64,000 nt of DNA from Diploptera punctata (GCA_030220185.1 JASPKZ010003844.1:3848001-3912000); one strand, 5' to 3'; counted from the first letter of the stretch, positions 22,173 through 33,789 are shown. The notes: generated by a model from the sequence alone, not told the origin. Numbers and translations: made by a program.

Positions 22173-23240
22173 CAGGGTGTCCATTTCAACCTCCCATGTT
22201 TTAATTAATCATTACTAATAACTATACGAAATTATGAAATGAGACTGGTATTAAAAGAAAGAGAAACTCAAATAATTTTTATTGTCACACATTAATACCT
22301 CTATATGTGCACCATTGGTAGCACAAACAATAATAACATAGTTCTGTATTCGATTTCTTGCCACGTCATGTCCTACATGCCCAATGATACTGTTGCAATT
22401 GTGTCACGGGTATGAGGTTCGTAAGTCTTGAAGACCTTATACTGGCTTTTTACATAGCCCCAGAGTAAGAAGTCCAGTGTAGTTGTGTCTGGCGATTTGG
22501 TGGCCACCATATTAGTCCAATCCAATCCAGCGATCTGGGAACGTTTCTTGAGGGAATTCTGAACGTAAGACTCCGTTTTATTGATATATTACACGAGGTT
22601 ACAGATTAGCTAACTGGTGATATAAGAACTGTTCCAACATGTCTTGGTATACCGGGTAAGTTATTGATTCCTCATGAAAAAAAAAAACTCCTGTTCTTCA
22701 TCATGCAACACCAAACAATTTACATTTGGGCTATTCCGGGCATGTTCACGGTAGGCGTGTGAATTTTTTGTAACTCAGATCCATACATTGTGTTTATTGA
22801 TAGACCTGATATATGAAACGCTGCCGCCTCGTCTGAAAAAATACTATCCAAGAAGATGAGGGTTCCTGACTTCATGGCTTATAATTAATCTGTTTTAATT
22901 GTAAACAATTTCCACCGTGTAATGGTGAAAAAAAAACTTATGGAGCACTCAAAACCCAGTTGATCTCGGCACATAGGACTGTCTGGATGCATGGCGAATT
23001 AATTTTTGACGGCTTCTCTGAAATCTTATACTAATTTCTTCGATCTTCTTTTCTGACATACGTAGACGAGAACTTCCGTATTCTTTGTTCACACTTCCAA
23101 TCACCAGAAACTTCTCACACCATGCCTTAAGTGTTTTCCCCATCAGGTGCATTTGCTCCACATTCCCCTAGGTAATTTCGTTGTACTGTAATTAATTATT
23201 GATTTCATCTCTGCATACCAGAAAATAAATTTTGCGCGTT
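22173..23240 (-). mobile_element. Decayed mariner-like element, different family
   Basis: The left end tacagggtgtccatttcaacc is typical of Tc1/mariner termini. The minus strand encodes transposase scraps: GSVNKEYGSSRLR and ISIRFQRSRQKLIRHASRQS (helix-turn-helix region, 22949-23161) and TTTLDFLLWGYVKSQ (catalytic region, near 22450). Several frame breaks. The right end is not clear. Confidence 0.65.
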
Positions 23241-23409
23241 GCAGCGGAGTCGCCATTTTGTTTTATGTCATTAATGTTAATATCACTTGACAGATGAATT
23301 ATTAACTCCAAACAAACGAAATAGCAATTATTATTTTCTTTTAATAGCAGTTTAATTTAATAGTTTCGTACACTTTATTATCAATTATATGTATTACTTA
23401 ATATGTGGG

Positions 23410-23704
23410 GGCACGCCGTAGCGTGTGGTTAAGGCACTGAGCTGCAAGCCGGAGGGTCGAGGGTTCAAGTCCCGTTGGGGGTCAGGATTTTTCAACTGAC
23501 CCAAACCCTCTGGCGGCACTATGGCCCTGGGGTCAACTCAGCCTCTAACGGAAATGAGTACCAGACGCTTGTTCTGGGGGGTAAAGGCGGCCGTCACGCA
23601 GGGTTGACAACCCGGCTGACAAAAAGTGCCGATTGTCTAGAAAAAGTGGGAGCCTTAACCTCCTACTACTCCAAGGGCCTCCGGGCCTGTTGTGGGATCA
23701 CTTA
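23410..23704 (+). mobile_element. SINE-2 copy with 14-bp target duplication
   Basis: Full-length: head gcacgccgtagcgtgtggttaa, B-box gggttcaagtcccgttgggg, body through gggatcactta. Direct repeat acttaatatgtggg at 23396-23409 and 23705-23718. Confidence 0.95.
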
Positions 23705-24381
23705 ACTTAATATGTGGGTAGTTTGAAAGGGACAATGTGCATATCATTACTAGGGAAAGGTTTTTATGTACTAAAAGTTGAGGCTGAAACAGAGATAGTA
23801 TTATAATATTGAACTGCTTGTTTGTGGAACAAAGACAAAATACAGAAGTCTTACTTCTCATTATACTATGTTGTAATTTTAACTTTTAGCACATAAAAAC
23901 CCTTTCCCTAATCGTCAGCATCATGTCTCTGACACAAAAGCCCCATGTAGGCCCTGACTTTCTTCAGAAGTGCATGCAAGTCTTCTCTATTCAAAGTCAG
24001 AATTATCCAGTTCTGATGTCATTTGACACATAAATCTCATATCAATGTTGGTCTATCGATGTTTTCTTCTTTTTGGCTTTAATTTAAAAGTTTTATTTAC
24101 AGTTCTCGTATTGCTCATTCCCACTAAATGTCCATTATAATTGTTATAAGTGGAACGATATCTGCTTGATTATATTTTATATAATTTGTTTATATATATT
24201 ATACTCTTTGTACAATTCAAAATATTATACATGTTTGTCCACATTTCACTTTCCTAACACGGTCAAAATTTAGTGTAAGGATCTTTGTTTCAAATATAGA
24301 TAATAGTGTTTATTCTGTTTTGATAGTGGCCAAGTTCTAGATGCATAAGATAAAATAATTCTTACAAGAACCATGTTATAC

Positions 24382-24802
24382 TTACTTACTTACTCACTCG
24401 CACTATCGAACCCGTAGGTTCATGGCCTATCCTGAGCTAATGCTTTCCAATCATTCCCTGTATAATCTACTTCCCTCAAATCATAGTTAATGTTGTTCTC
24501 CCACCTCATTCTAGGTCTACCAACTGGGCGTTTTCCTTCTGGCTTCCCTAGAAGAAGTTTCCATGCACGTCTTTCATTCCCCATACGCGCAACATGTCCT
24601 GCCCATCGCAGTCTACGAGACTTAACTGTTCTTATTATATCTGGCTTCCTATAAAGACCATGTAGTTCATTGTTATGTAGTCTTCTCCATTCACCTGTCT
24701 GTTCATCTCTCTTTGGTCCAAAAATTTTCCTAAGAACTTTATTCTCAAATACTCGTAATCTCCTTTCCTCTCTTAAAGTAAGAGTCCATGTTTCGCATCC
24801 AT
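24382..24802 (-). mobile_element. LINE-A copy with 9-bp target duplication and internal deletion
   Basis: The minus frame is open from GCETWTLTLREERR through RRLRWAGHVARM and GRPRMRW to DWKALAQDR. The final 30 bp or so of coding (DVWRAYVRA) is deleted, so it joins directly to the 3' tail. Direct repeat atgttatac at 24373-24381 and 24803-24811. Very close to the consensus, so young. Confidence 0.9.
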
Positions 24803-24889
24803 ATGTTATACAATGGACCAAATTCAGGAGCGAAGCTGAAGGAATGTCTACGAGTCTCAGGTTACCCAAATTAAAAGTGAATGTTATAT

Positions 24890-26221
24890 TTTACACAAAC
24901 TAATCCTTAAAATTAAATCAGTTATCTTTATATCTAGATTATTAACTAACATTCATTTTTATCCAAATAAATGGGATGCAAATACCAAGAATAAATTCTT
25001 AACTCAATTGTTCGTATACCCTGTAATAACTCATTCGTTCAGAACAAGTGTGAGTCTTTAACGCCTCAAACTCATGCAAAATGCTGTGGAGGAGGGGCTG
25101 CTACTGTAACGACTGTGAAATTTCCCAAATTTCCTCAAATGTTACAGCATGTTCTGTAGATAAACATTATTGTGAGCGAACTAGTCAACATTTTAAACAA
25201 TCAATATTGCCGATTACAAATTTTGAAATCTATACTCATCCAGGACTAAATTTATCGATAACAATAATTAGAATGCACTCTTTAAAAAAATATTCAAGAT
25301 TCCTTAGTTCTTAAACATCACTATCATTTGAATTATCTATTTACATCGGAATATGTCAATTTTAAGAGTAACATATTGAGTAATAGTTAATACAAAATAA
25401 ATGTAATTACTTATTACTTCTCAGAATGTTTTCTAAATTACAACTGTAAATGTTGGGTTATTTATAACACTTTAACATGTAAATATTTTATTCTTGTTCA
25501 TATTTATATAATGTTGTTTTCATTGGGAAGATATTTAAAGATTTCTTTGAAGTTAATTTTAAAACGATGACTCTACAAGATATTGCTGTCTTTTTGAGTC
25601 GCCATATGTTTCATCTACTGAATGTGACTATTATTACCGGGCTCTTTTATATATATATATCAATATTCTCATAGTATATAAAGCGTAGAGGTAGGGTATA
25701 TAGCGTATATTGAAGTAGAATAGGACAGAAGGCGGAGAAATGAATATTTTCAATTAGTAAATTGGTCGGATATCTTGAAAGACCAATGAGTGTGAGCTAT
25801 AAGCTTTTTTTTTTTTACATTCGTGAACGCATTATAGCGTATAGCATTTATTAAAGTGGCGATTACCAGCCTCGATATCTCTAGTTTATACTGTATAACA
25901 AGAGAGTCAATCAATTTCTTCTCGATTTTATACACTAGTCTTAAAGCGCTCTCATGAAAAAATCCACCACACGTCTAGACAATTCTGTAGTTTGAACTGA
26001 ATAGGGTTTTAAAAATTATTAAGCAATTAAAGACTGAGGCGCCCTAAATAGCATCTTGATCAATGCTTTCCTATCTTAAAATACCCAATCACAAATCGAC
26101 CATATGTAATAATTTGACCCAAAAGCTATATGGAAGTCTGTATAAGCAACACAATGTTATACGAAAACTAACAAATTCAAAATTGTTACAATATATTTAC
26201 AGTAATGCATCTAGATGGAGA
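24890..26221. other. No recognisable gene or element
   Basis: AT-rich; short TA and T runs (25650-25660, 25806-25816). No frame with a recognisable domain. Confidence 0.5.
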
Positions 26222-26470
26222 GGCCAGTCCCTAGGGCTAGTGGTAAGAGTTTCTGACTACAGTTCATGAGGTCTCGGGTTCAATTCCCTGTCAGGCCACA
26301 GGAATTTTTCCTTGAAGGGAATTTTCCCTTGAAGGGAATTATTCCTGTGGGGTGCCCATGGTCTAAAACTTAGGTTAAGGAATATCCTGGCGATTCATTA
26401 CCATTTATCACCCAACATATCATCGGGGTAACATAACTCCGCCTTCCAAGTACCCCAACCTAAGAAATGA
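26222..26470 (+). mobile_element. SINE-5, tRNA-like head followed by a strong hairpin
   Basis: The head has ctagggctagtggtaagag (A-box-like) and cgggttcaattccctgtcagg (B-box and stem). Directly after, 26296-26350 folds: ccacaggaat pairs with attcctgtgg, and the inner ttcccttgaagggaa is itself palindromic. The body ends near ccaagtaccccaacc. Only copy seen in the window. Confidence 0.7.
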
Positions 26471-26715
26471 ATTACAGTTCCGGCAATGTCAGGAGAGAAA
26501 GCCAGAAATGTCATAAAAAAGACAACCTGGTGGCATTGGACCTAAAAAAATCTGGATGGAAATACAATAAAGTTGAAATATTGTCAAAATGCAGTATACA
26601 AATGCAGCATATTGAAATAAAAAATAGAATGATTTTTTTATTCATTAACATCTGAAGACTAAATTCCTGGACGAAATAGAGGTACGTTTAAATACTGTTG
26701 TTGTCATTATTCATA

Positions 26716-26793
<78 letters not shown>
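26716..26793. repeat. (ATT)n microsatellite
   Basis: About 26 uninterrupted ATT units. Confidence 0.95.
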
Positions 26794-26794
<1 letters not shown>

Positions 26795-26986
26795 GTTCTT
26801 GTATTTGACATACTGTCATTCTCCGTCTTGCTTCCCGATACAATGTTGTTAACTTTGTCCAAAATCACATAACTTTACAGGGCTCATTAAATGTACTTTT
26901 GTTTATACTACAATCATTTTCTTGGCACAGAAGATACTCTGAAGATGGTAGGATGAAAATTCAATGTAAGTGGGCATCAGTGATAT

Positions 26987-27332
26987 CCATCCATCCATAG
27001 TAATTCTGCCCGAAGGCAGGTCCTTTACTGTAATCATAGCATTTTCATGCTATGCTTGCAGCTTTACTAGGGAATTGTGTAGGTGTGGTAGCTTCCCGTT
27101 GCTTTCCACACCGGTGAAGGATGATGATGATAATGATAATGGTAAGGATGATAATGATAAGGATGATGGCCATATGATTTCGGGGACCGTTTGGGCCTTA
27201 AAGTTTTCCTGACATTTGTCTTACAGGTGAGGAAAAACCCCAATAAAAACTCACCCAGAAAAACTGCGAGGATCGAACCCGGGCCCGCTGCGTGACAAGG
27301 CAGCACGCTACCTCGAGACCACAGCGGTGGAC
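26987..27332 (-). mobile_element. SINE-3 full-length copy with 12-bp target duplication
   Basis: Right end on the + strand is the reverse complement of the tRNA-Asp-like head (gaaccc...gctgcgtgacaaggcagc, with TTGTCAC in the anticodon loop). Left end is the (CCAT)n tail. The internal gatgat/gataat block is expanded. Direct repeat catcagtgatat at 26975-26986 and 27333-27344. Confidence 0.95.
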
Positions 27333-27344
27333 CATCAGTGATAT

Positions 27345-27964
27345 ATAAGACATAAAATCCTAGTTTTTAATCATGACATATTTTTATCCTAATTAAGGAC
27401 ATCAGACTAAATTTCACTGAGTAATACCACCCATTGAAGCTTTATAAAAGAAATTACAAGGTCTTTGCGGTGTTGGATGAGACTTTTCACATGAATTTTT
27501 ATCCCGGCGATGTCAGGGCCGTATCTCACCTCCAGATGCCTTGCGGGGTTTTATCGCCCATTAATGGGATAGCTGATTCTTTTCATGCTTCACTGGTTCA
27601 CACACATTATTAAATTGTCGAATTAAGGTCAGGGTATTTTGGCTTTCTAAGTTGACGACTAACGATCAAACACATTCGATTCTAAAGTCAATCGTAAGAG
27701 AAAGACGAAAGAACGAAGAAGGGCGAGGAGGAGTTCAAACTTCACACCGTAAATCTGAACTTTGTATTGTAAATAGAAGATGAAACAATAGATTGTAAAT
27801 AATTCTGACATTGCAAGAATCATGATTTACTTTCAGCAATGGAATGCAGCCAACTTGTCTCAACAACATTTCAACATTTTAACTCATTTAAATAGTGTAT
27901 TATATTTTTAGATTTGATTCTGTACAAACGCTTGGAGTATTCAGGAAGCAGATATACTATTTTT
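27345..27964. other. No recognisable gene or element
   Basis: Nothing identified on either strand. Confidence 0.45.
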
Positions 27965-28263
27965 ATTCATCATCGTCATCATCTTCTTCGTCTTCTTCTT
28001 CTTCTTCTTCGTCTTCGTCTTCTTCATCGCCTTCTTCATCTTCTTCTTCGTCTTCGTCTTCTTCATCTTCATCTTCGTCTTCTTCATCTTCTTCGTCTTC
28101 ATCTTCTTCATCTTCTTCTTCGTCTTCATCTTCTTCTTCGTCTTCATCTTCTTCTTCGTCTTCATCTTCTTCTTCGTCTTCATCTTCTTCTTCGTCTTCT
28201 TCTTCGTCTTCTTCGCCTTCTTCGTCTTCTTCTTCGTCTTCTTCTTCTTCTTCTTCTTCTTCA
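27965..28263. repeat. Expanded TCT/TCG/TCA trinucleotide array at a LINE-C tail
   Basis: About 300 bp of TTC, TCG and TCA triplets in a roughly 15-24-bp higher-order pattern (tcttcgtcttcatcttcttc). It adjoins cttcacttcaaggtttcggtg, which matches the LINE-C 3' junction seen at 14.3 kb. It is therefore best read as the expanded GAA tail of the LINE-C fragment at 28264-28800. Confidence 0.85.
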
Positions 28264-28800
28264 CTTCAAGGTTTCGGTGATTCGCCTGTTTCGAATTCAC
28301 AATGATTCCATCAATCTCTTCATATCTCTTCCTACATCTGTTAATCCCTTTTGATTTATAATGATAGATGTCTTGGGCAACCTTGTTTATTCCATTCTCT
28401 GAATATGCTCTTCCCAGCGGACGCGATGTTGTTGAAGTATATCATTTATTGAATATATTTATAATTCTCTTCTTATTTTTTCATTTCTTATGTGGTCCAA
28501 TTATGTGCATCCTTTGGTCCTTCTTATAAAGGTAATTTCTGCACTTTGTATTCTTCTCGAACTCCTCTTATTTGTTACCCAGGACTCACTACCGCATAAA
28601 AGTACCGGTACCGCCACTGTTTTGTAGAACTTCAATCTTGTATCCTTCCTTTGTTTTATGTTTTAGTGTTCTATGAATGGTGCCACATATAATTTGAGAT
28701 TTTGATAATTTATTGTCTGCATCATTTCTTGTTCCATATCCAGAAAACAATTCACAACCTAGATAATTAAAATGTATCATCCTAATCATTATTAATCTTT
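28264..28800 (-). mobile_element. LINE-C fragment with expanded tail
   Basis: The minus strand reads HFNYLGCEL, then DADNKLSKSQIICGTIHRTL, the segment between the reverse transcriptase core and the C-terminus. Downstream parts (fingers toward the GAA tail) are frame-broken. Related to the copy at 62.8-63.5 kb. Confidence 0.75.
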
Positions 28801-29277
28801 CATGTGATGGATCTAGTCACCTGTTACGGCCTCCTACTTTATTTTTATTCGACCTCCTAACATTTATTATTCCCTATGACTTGTACCGAAGGTATTCTTG
28901 ACCGTTCCATTCATTTACATGATGAGGACAGTCTTCTCTACACTCTAGATACTGGGTCAAATGTTTTATTCGAAATTCATTTCCTATTCACTCGTTTATT
29001 TTATGTCCCAAATGACTATAACCGCAGTTCTTAAAAACAAAATTTCAACCACAGTTACACGCGGATCATTTTGACATCATATTGTCCAGGCCTCACAGCC
29101 ATAAGGATTGGCACATCTAATATGTTGTTCAATTTGAGTCTTGTATGATTTTGAACTTTAGTGACAACAGAAACTTGACTGATGATCCTCAGTGCTTTGT
29201 TGTAATTCTGGATTTTGCCTGAAATGTTATAGTCTTCCAAAGATTTTAAATTATAACCTAAGTTTTTTTTAATAATG
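28801..29277. other. No clear element
   Basis: Possibly a decayed upstream continuation of the LINE-C copy on the minus strand, but I cannot support a reading frame. Confidence 0.35.
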
Positions 29278-29290
29278 TACTTATTTCAAT

Positions 29291-29593
29291 GGCGGCACGC
29301 CGTAGCGTAGTGGTTAAGGCATTGAGCTACAAGCCGGAGGGTCGAGGGTTCAAGTCCCATTGGGGTCAGGATTTTTAAACTGACCCAAACCCTCTGGCGG
29401 CACTATGGTCCTGGGGTCGACTCAGCCTCTAACGGAAATGAGTACCAGACACTTGTTCTGGGGGTAAAGGCGGCCGTCACGCAGGGCTGACAACCCGGCT
29501 GACATAAAGTGCCGATTGTCTAGAAAAAGTGGGAGCCTTAACCTCCTACTACCCCAAGGGCTTCCGGGCCTATTGTGGGATCACTTTACTTTT
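29291..29593 (+). mobile_element. SINE-2 copy with 13-bp target duplication
   Basis: Full-length, head gcacgccgtagcgtagtggttaagg through gggatcactttac. Direct repeat tacttatttcaat at 29278-29290 and 29594-29606. Confidence 0.95.
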
Positions 29594-29606
29594 TACTTAT
29601 TTCAAT

Positions 29607-29861
29607 ATAAAATTATAAATACAGATCATCTTACTGGCAATATACCCCGAAAAACTATGACTTTCTTTTTTTGTTTACATATTTTCAATTTTTTAATATT
29701 GTATAAGAATTATTCTGTTTGATGCGTTTTAATTCACTCTTTACATTATTTGTTTAAATAATATAATAATAACTTTTTTGCGTATACACAAATGGTCATA
29801 TATAATTAAAAGATTTTTTAATATAGGAAATTGTAATTATATATATATATATATATATATA
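29607..29861. repeat. AT-rich stretch ending in a (TA)n array
   Basis: No gene; 29838-29861 is a TA array bordering the next LINE-A copy. Confidence 0.7.
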
Positions 29862-30412
29862 TACTTATTTACTCACTGGCACTATCGAACCCATAGCTTC
29901 ATGGCTGAGCGGACATAAGCCCTCCATACATTCCTATCCTGAGCTAATGCTTTCAAATCATTCCCAGTATAATCTACTTCTCTCAAATCATAGTTAATGT
30001 TATTCTCCCACCTCATTCTTGGTCTACCAACTGGGCGTTTTTCCTCTGATTTTCCTACAAAAAGCTTCCATGCACGTCTTTCATTTCCCATTCGTGCCAT
30101 ATGTCCTGCCCATCGCAGTCTACGAGACTTAACTGTTATTATATCTGGCTTTCCTATAAAGACCATATAGTTCACTGTTATGTAGTCTTCTCCATTCACC
30201 TGTCTGTTCATCTGTCTTTGGTCCAAAATGTTTTCCTAAGGACTTTATTCTCAAATACCTCGCAATTTCCTTTCAGCCTATGTTTCGCATCCATATAGTA
30301 TAACTGGTAGAATAATAGTTCTATATATTGTCAGTTTAACTTTTTTTAAAGAAGTTGGAACGTCAAGAGCATGCATTTCCAGGATTGAGCCTATGTTTAA
30401 TTTCTTTGTCAT
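29862..30412 (-). mobile_element. LINE-A copy, moderately decayed
   Basis: Minus-strand coding for GRPRMRWENNINYD, RRLRWAGHMARM and FGPK is recognisable. The frame is broken upstream, with a deletion between the GCETW and FKYLG segments. It ends near ttgagcctatgtttaatttc. Confidence 0.85.
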
Positions 30413-30602
30413 ATCGTCATAAAATTATATTATGATAATTTGTTGTGGCTTCTGAAAAAACGGTATCTGTAACAGAATGAATATGTTTATATCTGGACTT
30501 GAAAAAAACGCACTTCAGTTCCAAAGTTATTGAAGTTCTTTAAATTAAAAGTGAATCTGTATTAGTTTTAATTTTGCATTTCAATTTGTATATCACTAAT
30601 CA

Positions 30603-31609
30603 GCACAAAGAGTAGGGTGTGTGTAGGCAAACAGTTTTCAGACACTTTTGAAATCCAGAATGGGTTGAAGCAAGGAGATGCACTATCTCCTCTACTATTT
30701 AATTTTGTACTAGAGCATGCTATTAAATCTTTAGAGAATGAGGAAGGCTTACAACTCAATGGTATTAATAAGCTGTTAGTTTATGCTGATGATGTAGTAC
30801 TACTGGCCGATAGCGAGGAGACACTAAAGGCCAACACGCACACACTATTGAGTAACACTAAGAAATTAGGACTGGAAGTAAATATCAGTAAGACTAAATA
30901 TATGGTCACACGTAGAAATACATTATATAATGGAAATGGACAGCTAATGACAAATGAGGGAAATTTTGAGGAATTGGCTGAATTCAAATACCTAGGAACA
31001 ATAATCACAAATAGGAATGAGATGCACAAAGAAATTAAACATAGGCTCAATTCTGGAAATGCGTGCTATTATGCATTGCAGAGACTTTTGATGTCCCAAC
31101 TCCTTTCAAAAAACGTTAAGCTGAAAATATATAAAACTATTATTCTACCAGTTATATTATATGGGTGCGAAACATGGACTCTTACTTTAAGGGAGGAAAG
31201 GAGATTACGAGTATTTGAGAATAAAGTTCTTAGGAAAATTTTTGGACCAAAGAGAGATGAACAGACAGGTGAATGGAGAAGACTACATAACAATGAACTA
31301 CATGGTCTTTATAGGAAGCCAGATATAATAAGAACAGTTAAGTCCCGTAGACTGCGATGGGCAGGGCATGTTGCGCGTATGGGGAATGAAAGACGTGCAT
31401 GGAAACTTCTTGTAGGAAAGCCAGAAGGAAAACGCCCAGTTGGTAGACCAAGAATGAGGTGGGAGAACAAAATTAACTATGATTTGAGGGAAGTAGATTA
31501 TACAGGGAATGATTGGAAAGCATTAGCTCAGGATAGGGATGTATGGAGAGCTTATGTCCGTGCGGCCATGAACCTACGGGTTCGATAGTGCCAGTGAGTA
31601 AGTAAGTAA
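30603..31609 (+). mobile_element. LINE-A copy, 5'-truncated, with perfect 15-bp target duplication
   Basis: Its ends are exact: direct repeat gtatatcactaatca at 30588-30602 and 31610-31624. The 3' tail is gtgagtaagtaagtaag. The reading frame is intact throughout. It is the best-preserved LINE-A in the window and defines the family 3' end. Confidence 0.97.
30617..31588 (+). CDS. LINE-A reverse transcriptase C-terminal ORF, intact frame
   Basis: 323 codons open to a natural stop. The order is GLKQGDALSPLLFNF (residues about 15-29), LLVYADDVVLL with the catalytic YADD (about 53-63), FKYLGTIITNRNEM, and GCETWTLTLREERRLRVFENK. Then come RKIFGPKRDEQTGEWRRL, RRLRWAGHVARMGNER, GKPEGKRPVGRPRMRW and VRAAMNLRVR-stop. 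The apurinic-type endonuclease and the first half of the reverse transcriptase (including the motif-A Asp) are missing, so it cannot mobilise itself. The listed start is only the first Met after the truncation point, not a native start. Confidence 0.9.
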   Translation: MCVGKQFSDTFEIQNGLKQGDALSPLLFNFVLEHAIKSLENEEGLQLNGINKLLVYADDVVLLADSEETLKANTHTLLSNTKKLGLEVNISKTKYMVTRRNTLYNGNGQLMTNEGNFEELAEFKYLGTIITNRNEMHKEIKHRLNSGNACYYALQRLLMSQLLSKNVKLKIYKTIILPVILYGCETWTLTLREERRLRVFENKVLRKIFGPKRDEQTGEWRRLHNNELHGLYRKPDIIRTVKSRRLRWAGHVARMGNERRAWKLLVGKPEGKRPVGRPRMRWENKINYDLREVDYTGNDWKALAQDRDVWRAYVRAAMNLRVR

Positions 31610-31624
31610 GTATATCACTAATCA

Positions 31625-32441
31625 ATTAGTATGTGACAAGTATTTGCTGATGTCCAAAAAAAATGAAAGATTAGGCCTAAACAAAAGCATTTAACACTGA
31701 ATCATTTTGTCGTGATTGTTTTTTCCTATATATATATATATGTATATACCTGTTATATAACAGATATTCGTGATTCTATTGTAATTTATGGAAACTTAAT
31801 CTTAGAATTATATAGGACAAGGTTTAAAAAATATTGTGGAATTTCACAAACTTCAATGTATGTTACGAAACTTGAAGGAGTGAATCATGTATTGCTATGT
31901 TATGTTCCATCGTAAGATAAAACACGGTTACGTGTTTTGAAACAATTGAACGCTCTCATATATTGTAGGTTTATATTGTTTAACTCAACATGAAGCAACT
32001 AGCGGTTCGCGATTTTTCTTTTTCTGTCATTTTACTATTTTCTTAGAATCCATTAACTTTACACAGCTTCTGATAAGAATAACGAATTAATAACTTTATG
32101 ATAGAGAAGCAATATCCGAAACAGAATGGTTTGGCTTTGGATGATAAAATTAAACTAAATTTGTTTTATTGTTTCTAATAATGTGGACAATCCATTTGGT
32201 CTAAATATTAACGCCAAGTTTAATGGATTTTCTGCGCATAATCGGATGCATGTTGGCTAAATAATGTCTGCTCAGCACTCAACAAGGCGCCTTTGATTAA
32301 ACACGCCAGTCTCTGTCTCGCCGATGCATACTTTGTAATAAAATTATAGGTCGTCAAATCTGACTTTTTCTCTGTGACTTTTCGTCTTTCGCTTCTCAAA
32401 AAGATATTTCTTTCAACTCACATTTACCATTTCCTTTATTT
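31625..32441. other. No recognisable gene or element
   Basis: AT-rich sequence with a short TA run at 31729-31745. Confidence 0.5.
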
Positions 32442-32455
32442 CATAATAATAGATT

Positions 32456-32980
32456 AATTAAATAAAAATAAAACGTAGTTTTATTTGATTTTCATATTTA
32501 TTATATAATTCAGTGACAGCTATTTCGGTACACTGTACCTTCTTCAGACATGTTAACAAATTATGAATTGTGTTCCAACTGATCTAAGCAACAATACAAC
32601 AATATTTATTTAAATGTTTTAATTTAACAAAGGGGATTCATTCAAATCAAGTTGAGAATTTAACAGTTTTTTACTACTTTTAAATTTATTAATTTCTACA
32701 GCCTCCAAAAGATCTAACTTCTTACCCTTATCACAAATATGTAAAATTTCAAAATTTGGATCGAAACAATGATTAAATTGGAATAGGTGGTTAGCATATT
32801 TTGAATTTTCTAAATTTCTGTCATATGCTCTCATGTGTTCCTTTATATAAAGGTACAGTGTACCGAAACAGCTGTCACTGAATTATATAATAAATATGAA
32901 AATCAAATAAAACTACGTTTTATTTTTATTTAATTAATAAATATGGATTTTCATCAAGTAAACACCAACTCAATTGATTA
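32456..32980 (-). mobile_element. Penelope-like element (PLE-e), truncated, with inverted ends and 14-bp target duplication
   Basis: The inverted repeat arms 32453-32541 and 32850-32938 differ at about one position in 89. The direct repeat cataataatagatt lies at 32442-32455 and 32981-32994. Between the arms is a GIY-YIG-type C-terminal coding piece on the minus strand. The left arm carries CTGAAGA-A-GGTAC-AGT-GTACC-GAAA (core 32523-32547, minus). Truncated element plus inverted terminal repeats plus GIY-YIG is the known architecture of Penelope-like retroelements. Confidence 0.8.
32619..32848 (-). pseudogene. Penelope-type GIY-YIG endonuclease C-terminus
   Basis: The frame enters from the inverted-repeat junction as FIKEHMRAYDRN, continues SKYANHLFQFNHCF, then FEILHICDKGKKLDLLEA, EINKFKSS and LNESPLLN-stop. 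The order ...EH..A....S..A.H......F, ILH..KG..L..LE..EI.K, LN.Q matches my knowledge of the end of Penelope-like proteins, after the GIY and YIG strands of the nuclease. The reverse transcriptase and the GIY/YIG motifs themselves are lost by 5' truncation. Confidence 0.7.
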
Positions 32981-33084
32981 CATAATAATAGATTCTATCC
33001 TATATGGAAATAATTAGAGGAATTAAAATTTTAATAAATGACATAAGTATGGCAGGGACAATTACTATATTCACAAAGTAAAAT

Positions 33085-33640
33085 ATTGAAATAAATACCT
33101 GACAGGTGCCGCCCTCCTCAACTAGGTTGAATTAAAAAACATTTAAGAACGATAGGTCTTTCGGAAACCGGCTTCCAACTTCAGCAGAAGGATAGAGCTA
33201 GTAAGTGTTGCTGTTGTTTTGCGATGTTTCTGACATCAGCTATCTTCCAGCGTCGTCGGTAACCACTGGCAGTTGTTTTGTAATTTCGTACAGAGGATTG
33301 TTTGTGATAGGTCTGTTCTCATTTAAAATTCGATTTGAAATGAGAGCAAACCTAACACATACAACGCTCTATACGAAATTACAAAACAAAGTCAGTAGCT
33401 ACCAAATGACGCTGGAAGGTTGCTGATGTCAGAAGCGTCGCAAAACAACAACAACAACAGTTAATATCTCTATTCTGCTGAAGATGGAAGCCGGTTTCCG
33501 AAAGGCCTACATTTTTTTAATTAACCTAGTCAAGGACGACGGCTCCTGCCAGGTATTTATTTCAATAATTTAATGTGTGACTATTTATCTCAACGGAATG
33601 TTGTTATAAATTGTATCAGTGTTGAATTATACCATCATAT
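33085..33640 (+). mobile_element. Penelope-type foldback (PLE-f), large
   Basis: Arms about 33085-33310 and 33330-33560 are inverted copies (cggaaaccggcttcc against ggaagccggtttccg; tttcgtacagag region against ctctatacgaaatt). The right side continues through the conserved terminal block (reverse complement of caatactnata...ccgttgaga). CTGAAGA-stem-GAAA lies at 33478-33503. Confidence 0.75.
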
Positions 33641-33789
33641 ATATACCATATACCATCTTCACTTCTCGCAACTGGAATTCCCTACCACAAGAAATAAGGA
33701 GCTGCCGGACATTGGCATCTTTTAAAAGAAATCTAAATTTATATTTGCTCTAACCTCGACTTCATTATTACCCAGTGTAAGGTATATAT

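Noticed and set aside
27895..28354. Long open frames encoding poly-Ser, poly-Leu/Arg and poly-Lys
   Set aside because: Products of the trinucleotide array in three frames; open only because the repeat lacks stops.
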